Origin: Spirochaetota bacterium
Lineage (GTDB): Bacteria; Spirochaetota; UBA4802; JAGODF01
Direction: 5' to 3'
Assembly (NCBI GenBank): GCA_029974015.1
Contig: JARKUF010000012.1
Span: 1 to 51,696, forward strand
Length of the DNA stretch: 51,696 nucleotides
This document shows positions 16,822 through 24,943 of the stretch, piece by piece (position 1 is the stretch's first letter; the number at the start of each line of letters is the position of its first letter). The notes under the pieces were generated by a model. That model had not been told where the DNA came from. It saw only the letters and a program-made list of their open reading frames with translations, and made no database searches. The position numbers and the translations under genes are program-made.

Positions 16822-17679
16822 CTATTTCTGCGATTTATCCGATTCTCCGCCTTTAAACAGCCGGTCAAGTTCATGTCCGTCGAAATTGGCCTCGTAATCA
16901 TCCGTGAGGACCTTCAATTGGTCGAAGAACATGTACACAACATCCTGGGCTGAGGCATGTGGGTCGGCCCTGAGCACAAACCTGACAATTTTAATAAACT
17001 TGGTCTGTGGAAACGTGTCCACTTCCTGGGGAATGTTAATAGGAATTTCAGCTTTGAGAGGCCGCCAGCCAACGAAGTCGGTTTTCCCCATTTTTAAAAT
17101 GTGTACTCTGTTTTTGTAATCTTCGACCCAGCACTCCAGCGAATAGGGGTGTCCGCGGGAATGCACCCACATGGAAATACCTTTCGCCTTACCAGGGAGC
17201 TTTATCCCCCTGACATTCTTGTCTTCACCCGCAGGTGTGAGTTCCTGATTCACAGGTGGTTCAATATGAACTGAATTGTACCCCGGATAGCGGAACTTAA
17301 AACGCACACCATAGACATTCTTCACCCTGTCAACTTCATTGTTCTTAATTCCAAGCTTGTTCTGGGACCATTCATCAGGCTTCATATCACTTGGCCTGCC
17401 CGGGATGATCTTTTGATCAAGAATTGGAACCGGATTGTTCTCCGGTTTGTTTGTATCTTTAAGCTGTTGTGGGGTAGAACTAAGCCGCCATCCGTCATCC
17501 CCTCCCACTTTCGACGCGTCTTCGAAATCTTCCACCACGAACGCTTTCACCTGATCAGCGCTAATATCCGGGTCGACATTGGTAACGATCCTCGAATGCG
17601 CGCTAGGCGGTGCGGCAAAATACAACGATACTAAGGCCACACCGGCCAGCATTATAAAAATCTTGCGAGCAGTTATCAT
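16822..17679 (-). CDS. flaA: Flagellar filament sheath protein FlaA (second of two)
   Basis: A 285-residue FlaA-family protein, the component that coats the FlaB core of periplasmic flagella in spirochaetes. The start at 17679 follows GGGAGG at the correct spacing and gives a standard signal peptide (MITARKIFIMLAGVALVSLYFAAPPSAHS). The mature part shows the family pattern: VEDFED near the start, then VYGVRFKFRYPGYNSVHIEPP, KAKGISMWVHSRGHPYSLECWVEDY, and the C-terminal VVYMFFDQLKVLTD. These strands form the conserved carbohydrate-binding-like jelly-roll. It lies 48 bases after the other flaA and is probably cotranscribed, as with the flaA pair in Leptospira. It is not clear which corresponds to FlaA1 or FlaA2. 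Confidence 0.88.
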   Translation of the reverse strand: MITARKIFIMLAGVALVSLYFAAPPSAHSRIVTNVDPDISADQVKAFVVEDFEDASKVGGDDGWRLSSTPQQLKDTNKPENNPVPILDQKIIPGRPSDMKPDEWSQNKLGIKNNEVDRVKNVYGVRFKFRYPGYNSVHIEPPVNQELTPAGEDKNVRGIKLPGKAKGISMWVHSRGHPYSLECWVEDYKNRVHILKMGKTDFVGWRPLKAEIPINIPQEVDTFPQTKFIKIVRFVLRADPHASAQDVVYMFFDQLKVLTDDYEANFDGHELDRLFKGGESDKSQK

Positions 17680-17727
17680 ACAAAAGCCTCCCTTCTCTTT
17701 ATACCTAAGCATATCCCGTTCCCCGTT

Positions 17728-18501
17728 TTACCAGGTATCCTTGATGGTCGTATCGCCAGTGAATTCCGAAAGGTCGGTTCGAATCCTGAAATTATCCAGG
17801 TAAAAATAGAAGGTGCCGGGGACTTCATATGTATCGCTCTCCACAAAAAAGGATACGAACTGCAGGTTCTTGTCCAGAAGGGCGTACCTGGTGGACTGCG
17901 GAAGCCAGCCCGGCACTACCACCGACATTTCCCTCCACCCCCAGAAATCGAGCCTGCCAATTTTAAGTTTATGGAGACCTCCCATGTAATCGCGGAGCTT
18001 CACATAGAGGGTATGGCGGAACTTTCTTCCCAGGACCCATACCCGCACTTCCTTCGCTTTTCCACGGATAATATATTCGTTGGGGGGAAACACTTCCACC
18101 CTGTCGAATCCCCTGTCCATAAAGTAGGTGCGCACTCCAAGCACGTATTTCATCTCATGCTCGAAGCCGTTCTCGTCCGTTCCTTTTTCTTCGCTCCCCT
18201 TAAGCCCCAGCTCCTTGGTTTGGACCAGGGAAACGGAACCGTCATCATTGACGATCCTGGGCCTTCCCTCGATCTTCCTTGTTTTGGTTTCGCCAAGGGG
18301 ACAGGTCGCAACCGCCCGCCAGTCCTCGCAGTTCTCGAAATCGTTCATCCAGTCCCATACGAGACCGGTTTTAACCTGCTGGTTCTCCGAAGCTTTATTG
18401 GGATCGCCCTGGGCCCGAAGGGCCAGATTGCCATTTCCCACCAGGAATATCATAATTCCCATAAGGATAGACAGAATTACCGGTTTGACCTCCCTTTTCA
18501 T
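17728..18501 (-). CDS. flaA: Flagellar filament sheath protein FlaA (first of two)
   Basis: A 257-residue FlaA family protein, encoded upstream of its paralogue. The start at 18501 follows AAGGAG and gives a signal peptide with cleavage near LRAQG. Conserved features shared with the downstream copy: NDFENCEDWRAV near the N-terminus, YVLGVRTYFMDRGFDRVEVFPP, GKAKEVRVWVLGRKFRHTLYVKLRDYMG, LDFWGWREM and the terminal FYFYLDNFRIRTDL. It would be exported by Sec and assembled on the flagellar filament in the periplasm, where FlaA shapes filament curvature. A possible flagellar sigma promoter lies 130 bases upstream. Confidence 0.88.
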   Translation of the reverse strand: MKREVKPVILSILMGIMIFLVGNGNLALRAQGDPNKASENQQVKTGLVWDWMNDFENCEDWRAVATCPLGETKTRKIEGRPRIVNDDGSVSLVQTKELGLKGSEEKGTDENGFEHEMKYVLGVRTYFMDRGFDRVEVFPPNEYIIRGKAKEVRVWVLGRKFRHTLYVKLRDYMGGLHKLKIGRLDFWGWREMSVVVPGWLPQSTRYALLDKNLQFVSFFVESDTYEVPGTFYFYLDNFRIRTDLSEFTGDTTIKDTW

Positions 18502-18631
18502 TCGTACACTCCTTTTCATAAAGTTTTTATAATGTACAGTAATCATGTCGCTGCGCTTAACATCACCCCGCCGAATAATCCGACATAAGTCCATCGGGTA
18601 CCGGGCACCCCGAAGAGAATGTAGTAATTAA

Positions 18632-18659
18632 TAATCGGACAACATGATCCTAAAATTTA
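18632..18659 (-). promoter_or_regulatory. Candidate sigma-28-like promoter for the flaA pair
   Basis: On the minus strand TAAA (18656-18659) is followed after 16 bases by TCCGATTA (18632-18639), a 6/8 match to the flagellar sigma -10 GCCGATAA. Distance to the flaA start is about 130 bases. It is the best match in this gap but not perfect in sequence or spacing. Confidence 0.35.
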
Positions 18660-19313
18660 ACACAAAATGCCTTCCCCAATTCCTTGAATATGGAGAAGAG
18701 CAAAAAGACATCTCCACACGTAATAAACGTATCAAACAATAAATCCTTGTCAACAAATTATCGAACTCTTTAAAAACTCTCCGGTACCGCCTTCCACTCA
18801 ATTTCGGGAACAAAATTACCACAAAGGCCATTGTATCCACTTCCAGCTTAATCCTTACCTCAAAAAATTAGGGCGGCAGGAAGCATCCATTCTGCCCAGC
18901 AATGTGACATAACACCTAACCGCGGCCCATGTTTCCCCCTTGAGCCAGGTCCATTGAAAAATTACTCGAGGGCATGGGAGAAACAGCGCGCTTGCTCCGC
19001 TTATTTTTACGGACTTCCTTTCCGAATGGAAGGGGCTGTGGATACAGGCGTCAAACAAAATTAGAGGGGCCTATAAGGCAGGTCCGGGGCGGGGACACAT
19101 CATTGGAAAAATAATACTTGAGAGGAAACACGCGACCGCGGAGTGTCCGGCGCTGCTTCCTGGCAGAGATCCGGAGGCGGTTCTCTGCGGACCCGAAAGT
19201 CTGCCTGTGAAGGGCTTTATGGCGCACAACGGCAGCGGTACCTGCCGCATAAGGAAAAAGCCATAGGCACATCTTCCTAAAGGCAGCTTCTAATTCCGGT
19301 TACCCCTCTAACT
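18660..19313. other. Gene-free region; structured segment at 19161-19262
   Basis: This long gap has no convincing reading frame. The right half is GC-rich with several stems: GCAGAGA (19161) with TCTCTGC (ending 19186), and CGGCAG with CTGCCG nested between TTATG/CATAA and GGCTT/AAGCC (about 19213-19262). A small structured RNA is possible. It does not match tmRNA, RNase P or SRP RNA core sequences that could be recognised by eye. Confidence 0.35.
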
Positions 19314-20276
19314 TCAACCTGCTTTTGTTGTGTCGATTTTATGGCGGAGCCGGGCCCCCACCTGGGCGACGACGAGGGAGGATGCGTAACTTGCCAGTTT
19401 CCCCGCTTCCTCGATGGGCATCTTGCGTGCTATCCCGAACAGGAGCCCCGCGGCGTACATGTCCCCGGCGCCGTTCGTGTTGGCCACTTTTGTCCGGCAA
19501 GGCTTCACAGTGTGGACCCTGCCGTCGGCCTTCACCAGGCTTCCCTCCTCGCCAAGCTTGACCACGGCGATCTCTGAAATAAGATAGATGATATTGAGCG
19601 CCTCTACGGCGTCATTCGCGGTGAAAGCCCGGGCCTCCTCCTCGTTTACGAAGACGATATCCGCGAAGCTCCGCACGATGCGCTTAAACTCCCCGAGGTT
19701 CCGCATGATGAGTGACGAGTCGGCGAGGTCGATGGATATTTTCACTCCATGCTCTTTGGCGATCTCCATGGCCCGGATTCCCGCTTCTTTCATGTCCCCC
19801 TCTAACAGATATCCTTCCACATGGAGAATGCGGCTCTGCCTGATCGCCTCCGCCGGTACGTCTTCAGGGGCGAGATGGACGGCCGCCCCGAGATGGGTGG
19901 CAAAAGTCCGTTCGGAATCCGGGGTAATGAAAGTAATGGCATGACCTGTCAGGGAGTCGTGGCGGTTGATGAGGCTCTTCACGCCGGCGGCGGCGCTCTC
20001 GCGGATGTAGTAATCCCCCCGGGGATCATTGCCCACCTTGCCTATGAAGGCGCTCGTCCCGCCCAGATTGGCAATCCCCGCCATGGTGTTCGACGCGCTT
20101 CCTCCGGGAGACACCTCACCCCCAAGCCCCTCGAGCTTCGAAAGGATGATCCTGCTGGTCTCCTCGTCGATGAGCTGCATGGTGCCTTTCTTGAGCTTCA
20201 ATTCCTCAAGAAAGCTGAAATCAACCTCGTATGTGAGATCAAGAAGCGCGGAACCGATTCCCACTACATCGTTCAA
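19314..20276 (-). CDS. PfkB-family carbohydrate/nucleoside kinase
   Basis: Ribokinase-superfamily kinase of 321 residues. Seen: N-terminal VVGIGSALLDLTYEV, the substrate motif PGGSASNTMAGIANLGG (first PfkB signature) and the C-terminal anion hole and catalytic base ANTNGAGDMYAAGLLFG, where D is the base. NTNGAGD in place of DTTGAGD is frequent in adenosine-kinase-like members, so adenosine or another nucleoside or sugar is possible. The start is set at TTG 20276 because GGAGG sits six bases before it and the protein then begins at the first beta strand; the upstream ATG at 20345 would add 23 unlikely residues. It stands alone. Confidence 0.85.
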   Translation of the reverse strand: MNDVVGIGSALLDLTYEVDFSFLEELKLKKGTMQLIDEETSRIILSKLEGLGGEVSPGGSASNTMAGIANLGGTSAFIGKVGNDPRGDYYIRESAAAGVKSLINRHDSLTGHAITFITPDSERTFATHLGAAVHLAPEDVPAEAIRQSRILHVEGYLLEGDMKEAGIRAMEIAKEHGVKISIDLADSSLIMRNLGEFKRIVRSFADIVFVNEEEARAFTANDAVEALNIIYLISEIAVVKLGEEGSLVKADGRVHTVKPCRTKVANTNGAGDMYAAGLLFGIARKMPIEEAGKLASYASSLVVAQVGARLRHKIDTTKAG

Positions 20277-20400
20277 TATTTTCCTCCGAACATGCAGGCC
20301 ATCCCGGAAACATTCCGGTATACGCCCCTTACCCCGGGCCAGCAACAGAGGCGGGCAAAGGGCCTAATGAAACCGCTTTTTGGGGCACATCGTCGCTAGG

Positions 20401-20426
20401 CCTTGGTTTTTCGCAAGGTTTTTTTT
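20401..20426 (+). terminator. Terminator-like hairpin without an obvious upstream gene
   Basis: CCTTG (20401-20405) and CAAGG (20414-20418) followed by eight T residues on the plus strand. The only sequence upstream on this strand is antisense to the PfkB kinase gene, so it may end an antisense transcript or insulate the plus-strand VOC gene that follows. Confidence 0.4.
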
Positions 20427-20536
20427 AATTATCATTCCTCCGCAACCGGTCAACAGGCCCGGTTTCTATCCCAACAATTCGAAAAAAACTTGCAATATAT
20501 TCATACACGACTTCCCCTTTTTCAAGGGAGGACGCC

Positions 20537-21115
20537 ATGATACAGAGAGTTGATCACGTTTCCATCGCCGTAAGGGACTACGAAAAAGCGAGGGCTTTTT
20601 TCCAGGACATTCTCGGCGCCATTCCCGGCGCCGGCGCGTCGGACGATTCCCTCAATTTTTACTGGCAGATTTTTTCATTAGGCGACCTGAGCAGGATAGA
20701 AATCATTACTCCCACCGGGGCCGGGAGCTTCCTTGACGGTTTTTTAAACGATCGGGAGGGAGGGGTCCACCATGTGACGCTTCAGGTGCCCGATATCCGC
20801 CGCGCGCGGAAGAGGCTCGAGGAGCTGGGCGTCCCTTTTTTTGGATTCCGTGAATATGGGGATTTTTGGAAGGAACTGTTTATACACCCTCGGGACGCCT
20901 TCGGCGTCCTCATCCAGATTGCCCAGTTCACCGCCGACGACTGGCTTTCCGCAACACTCAAGCTCCAGGGAGGTGGCAAATTCAGCGTAACCTCCTCGGG
21001 CCAAAACCTCACCCTGAGCATGGCCCACCCGGGAGGGGGCACTGCAAAAATAGAGCTCACACCATCTGAAGCTTCCGCTCTCGCCGACGCCATAAACGCC
21101 GCTTTAGGGAAATAG
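20537..21115 (+). CDS. VOC-superfamily (glyoxalase fold) protein with C-terminal extension
   Basis: The first ~130 of 192 residues form two beta-alpha-beta-beta-beta modules: RVDHVSIAVRDYEKARAFFQDILG (metal ligand H7), IEII (acid ligand), GVHHVTLQVPDIRRARKRLEELG (second histidine) and HPRDAFGVLIQIAQ. The layout resembles methylmalonyl-CoA epimerase and glyoxalase I. The last metal ligand, usually glutamate in GVLIE, is glutamine here, so metal binding may be altered. A 60-residue C-terminal piece (KFSVTSSGQNLTLSMAHPGG) is not part of the fold. Good ribosome binding site (GGGAGG). Substrate not predictable. Confidence 0.75.
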   Translation: MIQRVDHVSIAVRDYEKARAFFQDILGAIPGAGASDDSLNFYWQIFSLGDLSRIEIITPTGAGSFLDGFLNDREGGVHHVTLQVPDIRRARKRLEELGVPFFGFREYGDFWKELFIHPRDAFGVLIQIAQFTADDWLSATLKLQGGGKFSVTSSGQNLTLSMAHPGGGTAKIELTPSEASALADAINAALGK

Positions 21116-21139
21116 CTGCCGGAACAAACATCTTCAGGA

Positions 21140-21210
21140 GACAACCTATAATTCTCAGGTTTTACCGCCTTCCAAAGGCGGACGGAGTAAGCTAATTTTT
21201 AGAAGTTCCC
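21140..21210 (-). repeat. Dispersed hairpin repeat, locus 3 (short, reverse orientation)
   Basis: Read on the minus strand: left arm GGGAACTTCTAAAAATTAG, GC hairpin CCGCCTTTGGAAGGCGG and right end GGTTGTC. The linker is absent. It lies between two converging genes. Confidence 0.7.
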
Positions 21211-21217
21211 CAGAATG

Positions 21218-21502
21218 TTAGTCCGGAGATTTTTTAAATTCGTTGAGCATCTCCACAAGAATGGCGATATGCTCGGCCAACACCTCAATGGCGAGAGGGC
21301 GGTCATTCAGCTCGATCAGATTTACATATAGGTCCGCCACGGCTTTACGCAGCACCTGGTCTTTCGTCATGATGCCTTTCACGCGCTCTACGGCGACAGA
21401 GTCGGCCCCTTCCCGCCCCTGGAGGTTGGCGAGCATCCTTTTGTGAACCTTGTTGAGTATATCGCTGCTGTCCATAAAACCGGGTGCGCGCGGAAACTTC
21501 AT
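21218..21502 (-). CDS. Small helical protein of unknown function
   Basis: A 94-residue, entirely helical, soluble protein (SSDILNKVHKRMLANLQG, then KDQVLRKAVADLYVNLIELNDRPLAIEVLAEHIAILVEMLNEF). Its ATG overlaps the stop of the larger upstream gene by four bases (ATGA), which argues that it is real and coupled with it. No motif is recognised. It may be a partner of the upstream exported protein, though it has no signal peptide. Confidence 0.6.
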   Translation of the reverse strand: MKFPRAPGFMDSSDILNKVHKRMLANLQGREGADSVAVERVKGIMTKDQVLRKAVADLYVNLIELNDRPLAIEVLAEHIAILVEMLNEFKKSPD

Positions 21503-22701
21503 TTGGCGCTTGTATCACCCTCCCCCTTGGCTTTGGCGGAACCATCGGCGCCCTTGGCGCCGTCTTCCGCCTTACCTTCCGCACCCTCGCGCGGAATGTC
21601 TCCAATAACGCGGACCTGCGGCGTGAGCTCTTCCAGGAGCGTTTTTTTCCCCTCTTCCCCCGTGGTTGGGCTGTTCTGGTGGTCGAAGATCCGGGAATAA
21701 TTGTCGAAATGGTGCAGCAGATAGCCTGAATAATCGGGCCCTTCAACCGTCCCCGAGGCGCGCATTTGCGCCATCACTTTGATGGTAGAAAAGATCAGCT
21801 TGAAGTTGAAGTCCTTTATATATTCCCGCATCACGCTCTCGGCCTTATCGAATTCCGCGTACATAATACTCTTGGCCGTCATCTTCTCCTTTCTGTACCT
21901 TACGCGGCGGTCCACCTTGCTCTCGGATTCCTCTTCGCCAGAACCGCCCCCCCCTCCCCCTTTCTCGGGCCGCAGCTTGGGCTGTGCCGATTCCCACTCC
22001 ACAATTTTCTCGTAGGAATTATTGATTTCTTCATGGATTTCTTTGTCCGCCTTCCCGGCGAAACGCCGGTAAAACATATTGCCACTTTTATTGTCTTCCT
22101 CAAGAATATTGTTGAATATCATCCGCTTGGTCGCATCGTCCCGGCTTTCGTAAAGCGCCAAAAGACCGTAGCGTTTGGCACGACGGGCCATTTTAATGCC
22201 TTCAAGATAGCGGAATATTTTGTACGAATAAAGCTTCGGGTTGGACGCGTCGGATACCACCTCGTAATTACGGCCCACGGCCCTGTCCCTGTATCCCAGG
22301 GTAAGATACAGCCGAGCCCGGGCGTTCTTGGATTTGATGATTTCGGGGGCAAGCTTGTCCAGGAGGACTTTGGCATCCTCAAGATACACTTTCCGGATAA
22401 CCTCACTGGAAAGGAGGACGTTCTTTTCCTGGGAAAGCCTAACATTGCGGAAGGCGTTTTTATAATCGGACTGCAGATAACACACCTGTCCATTGAAGTG
22501 GAACTGGTAAATTTTCAGGAATTTATCGCCAAGTTCGTCGATACGGTCTTTCCCAAAATTCGTTACGCAGATATTCATGAATTCAATGAATTCACGGTTT
22601 TCCCCCAGTATCCGTTCCGACGTGGTCTGATCAGAATAGGAAAACAGCGGGGCAGCACTGCCGAACAGCATGAGTAGTCCCCAAATGGCTTTTGCGCGCA
22701 C
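21499..22701 (-). CDS. Exported helical protein with low-complexity C-terminus
   Basis: The 400-residue protein has a signal peptide (MRAKAIWGLLMLFGSAAPLFSYS) and a long helical region (about 30-235) with repeated Y/L/A positions like TPR helices. Then come a glycine-rich hinge (EKGGGGGGSGEEESESK), a basic helical segment (KVDRRVRYRKEKMTAKSIMYAEF) and a C-terminal tail rich in G, A, K, E and D after residue 375. No catalytic motif. The 3' end overlaps the small helical gene by four bases. It is probably a periplasmic scaffold-like protein. A perfect sigma-28-type -10 octamer lies upstream, but with a poor -35. Confidence 0.6.
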   Translation of the reverse strand: MRAKAIWGLLMLFGSAAPLFSYSDQTTSERILGENREFIEFMNICVTNFGKDRIDELGDKFLKIYQFHFNGQVCYLQSDYKNAFRNVRLSQEKNVLLSSEVIRKVYLEDAKVLLDKLAPEIIKSKNARARLYLTLGYRDRAVGRNYEVVSDASNPKLYSYKIFRYLEGIKMARRAKRYGLLALYESRDDATKRMIFNNILEEDNKSGNMFYRRFAGKADKEIHEEINNSYEKIVEWESAQPKLRPEKGGGGGGSGEEESESKVDRRVRYRKEKMTAKSIMYAEFDKAESVMREYIKDFNFKLIFSTIKVMAQMRASGTVEGPDYSGYLLHHFDNYSRIFDHQNSPTTGEEGKKTLLEELTPQVRVIGDIPREGAEGKAEDGAKGADGSAKAKGEGDTSAK

Positions 22702-22764
22702 GAAGATCCCCCTTCATGTGAAACTGGACATGACACGACACACTGTCACCGCGCCATATATTAA

Positions 22765-22789
22765 TTATCGGCCTGCCCGGGGCCGTTTA
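22765..22789 (-). promoter_or_regulatory. Weak candidate sigma-28-like promoter
   Basis: Minus-strand GCCGATAA (22765-22772) with TAAA (22786-22789) 13 bases before it instead of 15. It is 63 bases before the start at 22701. Because the octamer also occurs inside several genes here, this could be chance. Confidence 0.22.
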
Positions 22790-22830
22790 TCACAATAAAA
22801 AAAACCTATGGCATCTTCAATATCGTCCGG

Positions 22831-23337
22831 TCATTCAATCTGGATTTCTTCCGAGGAAACCGGTTTCCCGTCAAGGAATGATTTGACCATGTATTTCCCC
22901 TGGCGGCTGAAATAATCGACGGGGATATATGTGCTGATTTTGGGGAAATCCCTGTCTATTTCAAAACTTATCTGCCTTGCTTCCACATATTTCCCGTTCT
23001 CCTCGCGGCTTATTTCCATGACAAAGTGGCTGGCATTCAGGTTCTTCCCGTTTCTCCTGTTTATGAGAAAAAACACCTTGCTTCTCGTCGTAAATGTTTT
23101 TTTGGACACCAGATCGGCGTCCAATTCTTCGATTTCGTGATCGGAAAGGACAAACCTGGCTTTGCTGCGCGTGGACGATACCATGAAAAACAGGGCCACC
23201 ACAAGAACAAGCCCCGCCATGACCACTCCGCCTTTCAACGCAACTCCTTTTATTTCGCCCGGGCGCGGCAGCCTCAGGCGCTTTTTTTCCACGGGCGACA
23301 TATCATCCATTTCTTCATGGTTGTTGCTGCTAACCAT
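22831..23337 (-). CDS. Single-pass membrane protein of unknown function
   Basis: The 168-residue protein has a short basic cytoplasmic N-terminus (KKRLRLPRPGEIKGVALK), one transmembrane helix (GGVVMAGLVLVVALFFMV) and an extracytoplasmic domain of about 115 residues with strand-rich, charged sequence (ARFVLSDHEIEELDADL, FFLINRRNGKNLNASHFVMEI, GKYMVKSFLDGKPVSSEEIQIE). The domain looks like a small immunoglobulin-like beta sandwich. It is probably in one unit with the two genes that follow on this strand. No family recognised. Confidence 0.6.
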   Translation of the reverse strand: MVSSNNHEEMDDMSPVEKKRLRLPRPGEIKGVALKGGVVMAGLVLVVALFFMVSSTRSKARFVLSDHEIEELDADLVSKKTFTTRSKVFFLINRRNGKNLNASHFVMEISREENGKYVEARQISFEIDRDFPKISTYIPVDYFSRQGKYMVKSFLDGKPVSSEEIQIE

Positions 23338-23420
23338 CTTTTTTACCCCTTTTTTTTAGTCTACTTCTACGCTCAACATCCTACAGCATGCTGGTTTTTC
23401 TATCCTTTGAAAAACCATGG

Positions 23421-23543
23421 GGGAATCCCATAATAATTATATTTTCAAGATTCCTAAAGATTGTAACTTCTGGCAGACTCAGCAATCAGGTTTTTTTCGC
23501 CCGACTTCGGCGGGCGGAAAAAACCTGATTTTAAGAGGTTGCC
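23421..23543 (+). repeat. Dispersed composite hairpin repeat, locus 4
   Basis: Left AT-rich arm (GGGAATCCCATAAT and ATTATATTTTCAAGATTCC), linker ATTGTAACTTCTGGCAGACT then CAGCAATC, GC hairpin with tip ACTTCGGC, arms AGGTTTTTTTCGCCCG and CGGGCGGAAAAAACCT, and right end GAGGTTGCC. It lies in a divergent gap, so it is not a terminator of either neighbour. The rest of the gap (23544-23833) shows nothing recognisable. Confidence 0.85.
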
Positions 23544-23833
23544 ATGGGATACATTTTCCTCTTTTCCACTTCATGTTTAACTACTCATACACTTTGAACA
23601 AAAGTCAACTATTTCATAGCGCAACCACGAAAAATGTATAGAATACGAAGGCCAGAGCAATTTTTATCTTGACAGATATCAATTTTTAGTCGAAGCATTA
23701 TAGAATAAAAAACCGGCCTGAAGATGCCCGGCGGGACATTCGCTGGCAATACTTAACGCATCCGGGCAAGGGGAAACGGTGAGCATCATCCTGACACACC
23801 GCTCAATCTGAGAAACGTCAAGGACCGACATCC

Positions 23834-24793
23834 GTGGAAGAAAGCATTCTAATTCTGAAAGCAAGGTTCAAGTCCAATTCCTTGAGCCTTTACGGAATAC
23901 TCCTCCTCATATTCAACAGGAACCATGATCTCGACAGCTATAATGCCGTCGTGTCCACATATTCCAGTATCTATGACCTGGAACCCCATCAGGGTTGGGA
24001 AAAATTCGAAGAGTCTATCCTGGACATCAAATGGAAGGGAAGCTACAACAACAGCATGTCGGGATCGCTGATGGAGCATCTCAATTCCATTGCCGGCGAC
24101 GAAAGACTAAAAAACCAGCTTTATGAACACCTGTCCAATTATGATTACGACAACGCCGAGGTTATGATCTACGACACGGTGAACAGGATCATCCACGATA
24201 AAAACCTCATTATCGAAATAGGCATCCAGGAAGCCTCCCCCGAGGAATTCAGGGAAACCAAGGAAAAGCGCACAAAAGCCCAGCCTGCCGCGGCCGATAA
24301 AAGCCCCGTAGAGGACGGATCGGCAATACTCCCCGTGGAACCTATTCTTTCACCGGTCAAGGGGAAACCCCTCTACGAGCTTAAAATTGGCGACAAGATT
24401 ATGGCCCGAATAGTACCCAACTCCGACCGCGCAAACTACTTCATCGACCTCCTTGACCTGAGGACCGACTCCGGATTCAAGCCGATTCCTTGCGAAATTA
24501 TTGACATAAAGTCGGCGGGGAAAAACTCCCCGGTGGAAATACTATCCCAGATCGGTCCCGGCATCTACGGCCGCTGCACCGAGGAGGAGAAGCAGGTCAA
24601 ACTCCGAATATACGACCCCCTCAACGACGGACCCCAGGTAACCAGGGTTGACGGAAAGAAACTCCTGGCCCGCCAGGGGGCCCAGGATGCCTCCCAAAAA
24701 GAAGTGAGGCCGAAAACAACATATTTAATTATAATTCTTTTCGCCGTCATTCTCGTAATTTTTATTCTTCTGCTTTTACTCGCCTTTTTCTAA
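23834..24793 (+). CDS. Tail-anchored helical/beta protein of unknown function
   Basis: The 319-residue protein uses a GTG start. Its N-terminal half is helical (residues 1-130), followed by a proline- and lysine-rich linker (KEKRTKAQPAAADKSPVED), a beta-rich domain about residues 175-270 (PLYELKIGDKIMARIVPNSDRANYFIDLLDL) and a single hydrophobic helix at the very C-terminus (YLIIILFAVILVIFILLLLLAFF). With no signal peptide, it should be anchored by its C-terminus with the bulk in the cytoplasm. No catalytic motif. Its stop is directly followed by a repeat element. Confidence 0.6.
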   Translation: MEESILILKARFKSNSLSLYGILLLIFNRNHDLDSYNAVVSTYSSIYDLEPHQGWEKFEESILDIKWKGSYNNSMSGSLMEHLNSIAGDERLKNQLYEHLSNYDYDNAEVMIYDTVNRIIHDKNLIIEIGIQEASPEEFRETKEKRTKAQPAAADKSPVEDGSAILPVEPILSPVKGKPLYELKIGDKIMARIVPNSDRANYFIDLLDLRTDSGFKPIPCEIIDIKSAGKNSPVEILSQIGPGIYGRCTEEEKQVKLRIYDPLNDGPQVTRVDGKKLLARQGAQDASQKEVRPKTTYLIIILFAVILVIFILLLLLAFF

Positions 24794-24890
24794 CGTTTTT
24801 AAATCCCGCAAATTGTAACTTCCGGCTAATACAGTACTTGGGTGTTCCCGCCTGCCGAAGGCGGAGGGAAATACTAAAGAAGAGGTTGTC
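24794..24890 (+). repeat. Dispersed hairpin repeat, locus 5
   Basis: Begins right after the TAA of the preceding gene. Contains linker AATTGTAACTTCCGGCTAAT and CAGTACTT, GC hairpin CCCGCCTGCCGAAGGCGG and right end GAGGTTGTC. The left AT hairpin is truncated by the gene. Confidence 0.8.
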
Positions 24891-24943
24891 AAAAACCACT
24901 TTTTTGCCGATACATGCAATAACGGGGCATAAGGAGGTGCGCC

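Noticed and set aside
19140..19190. SRP RNA-like string on the minus strand (CCAGGAAGCAGCG)
   Set aside because: The conserved GGUCCGGAAGG part of the SRP loop is not there; likely chance.
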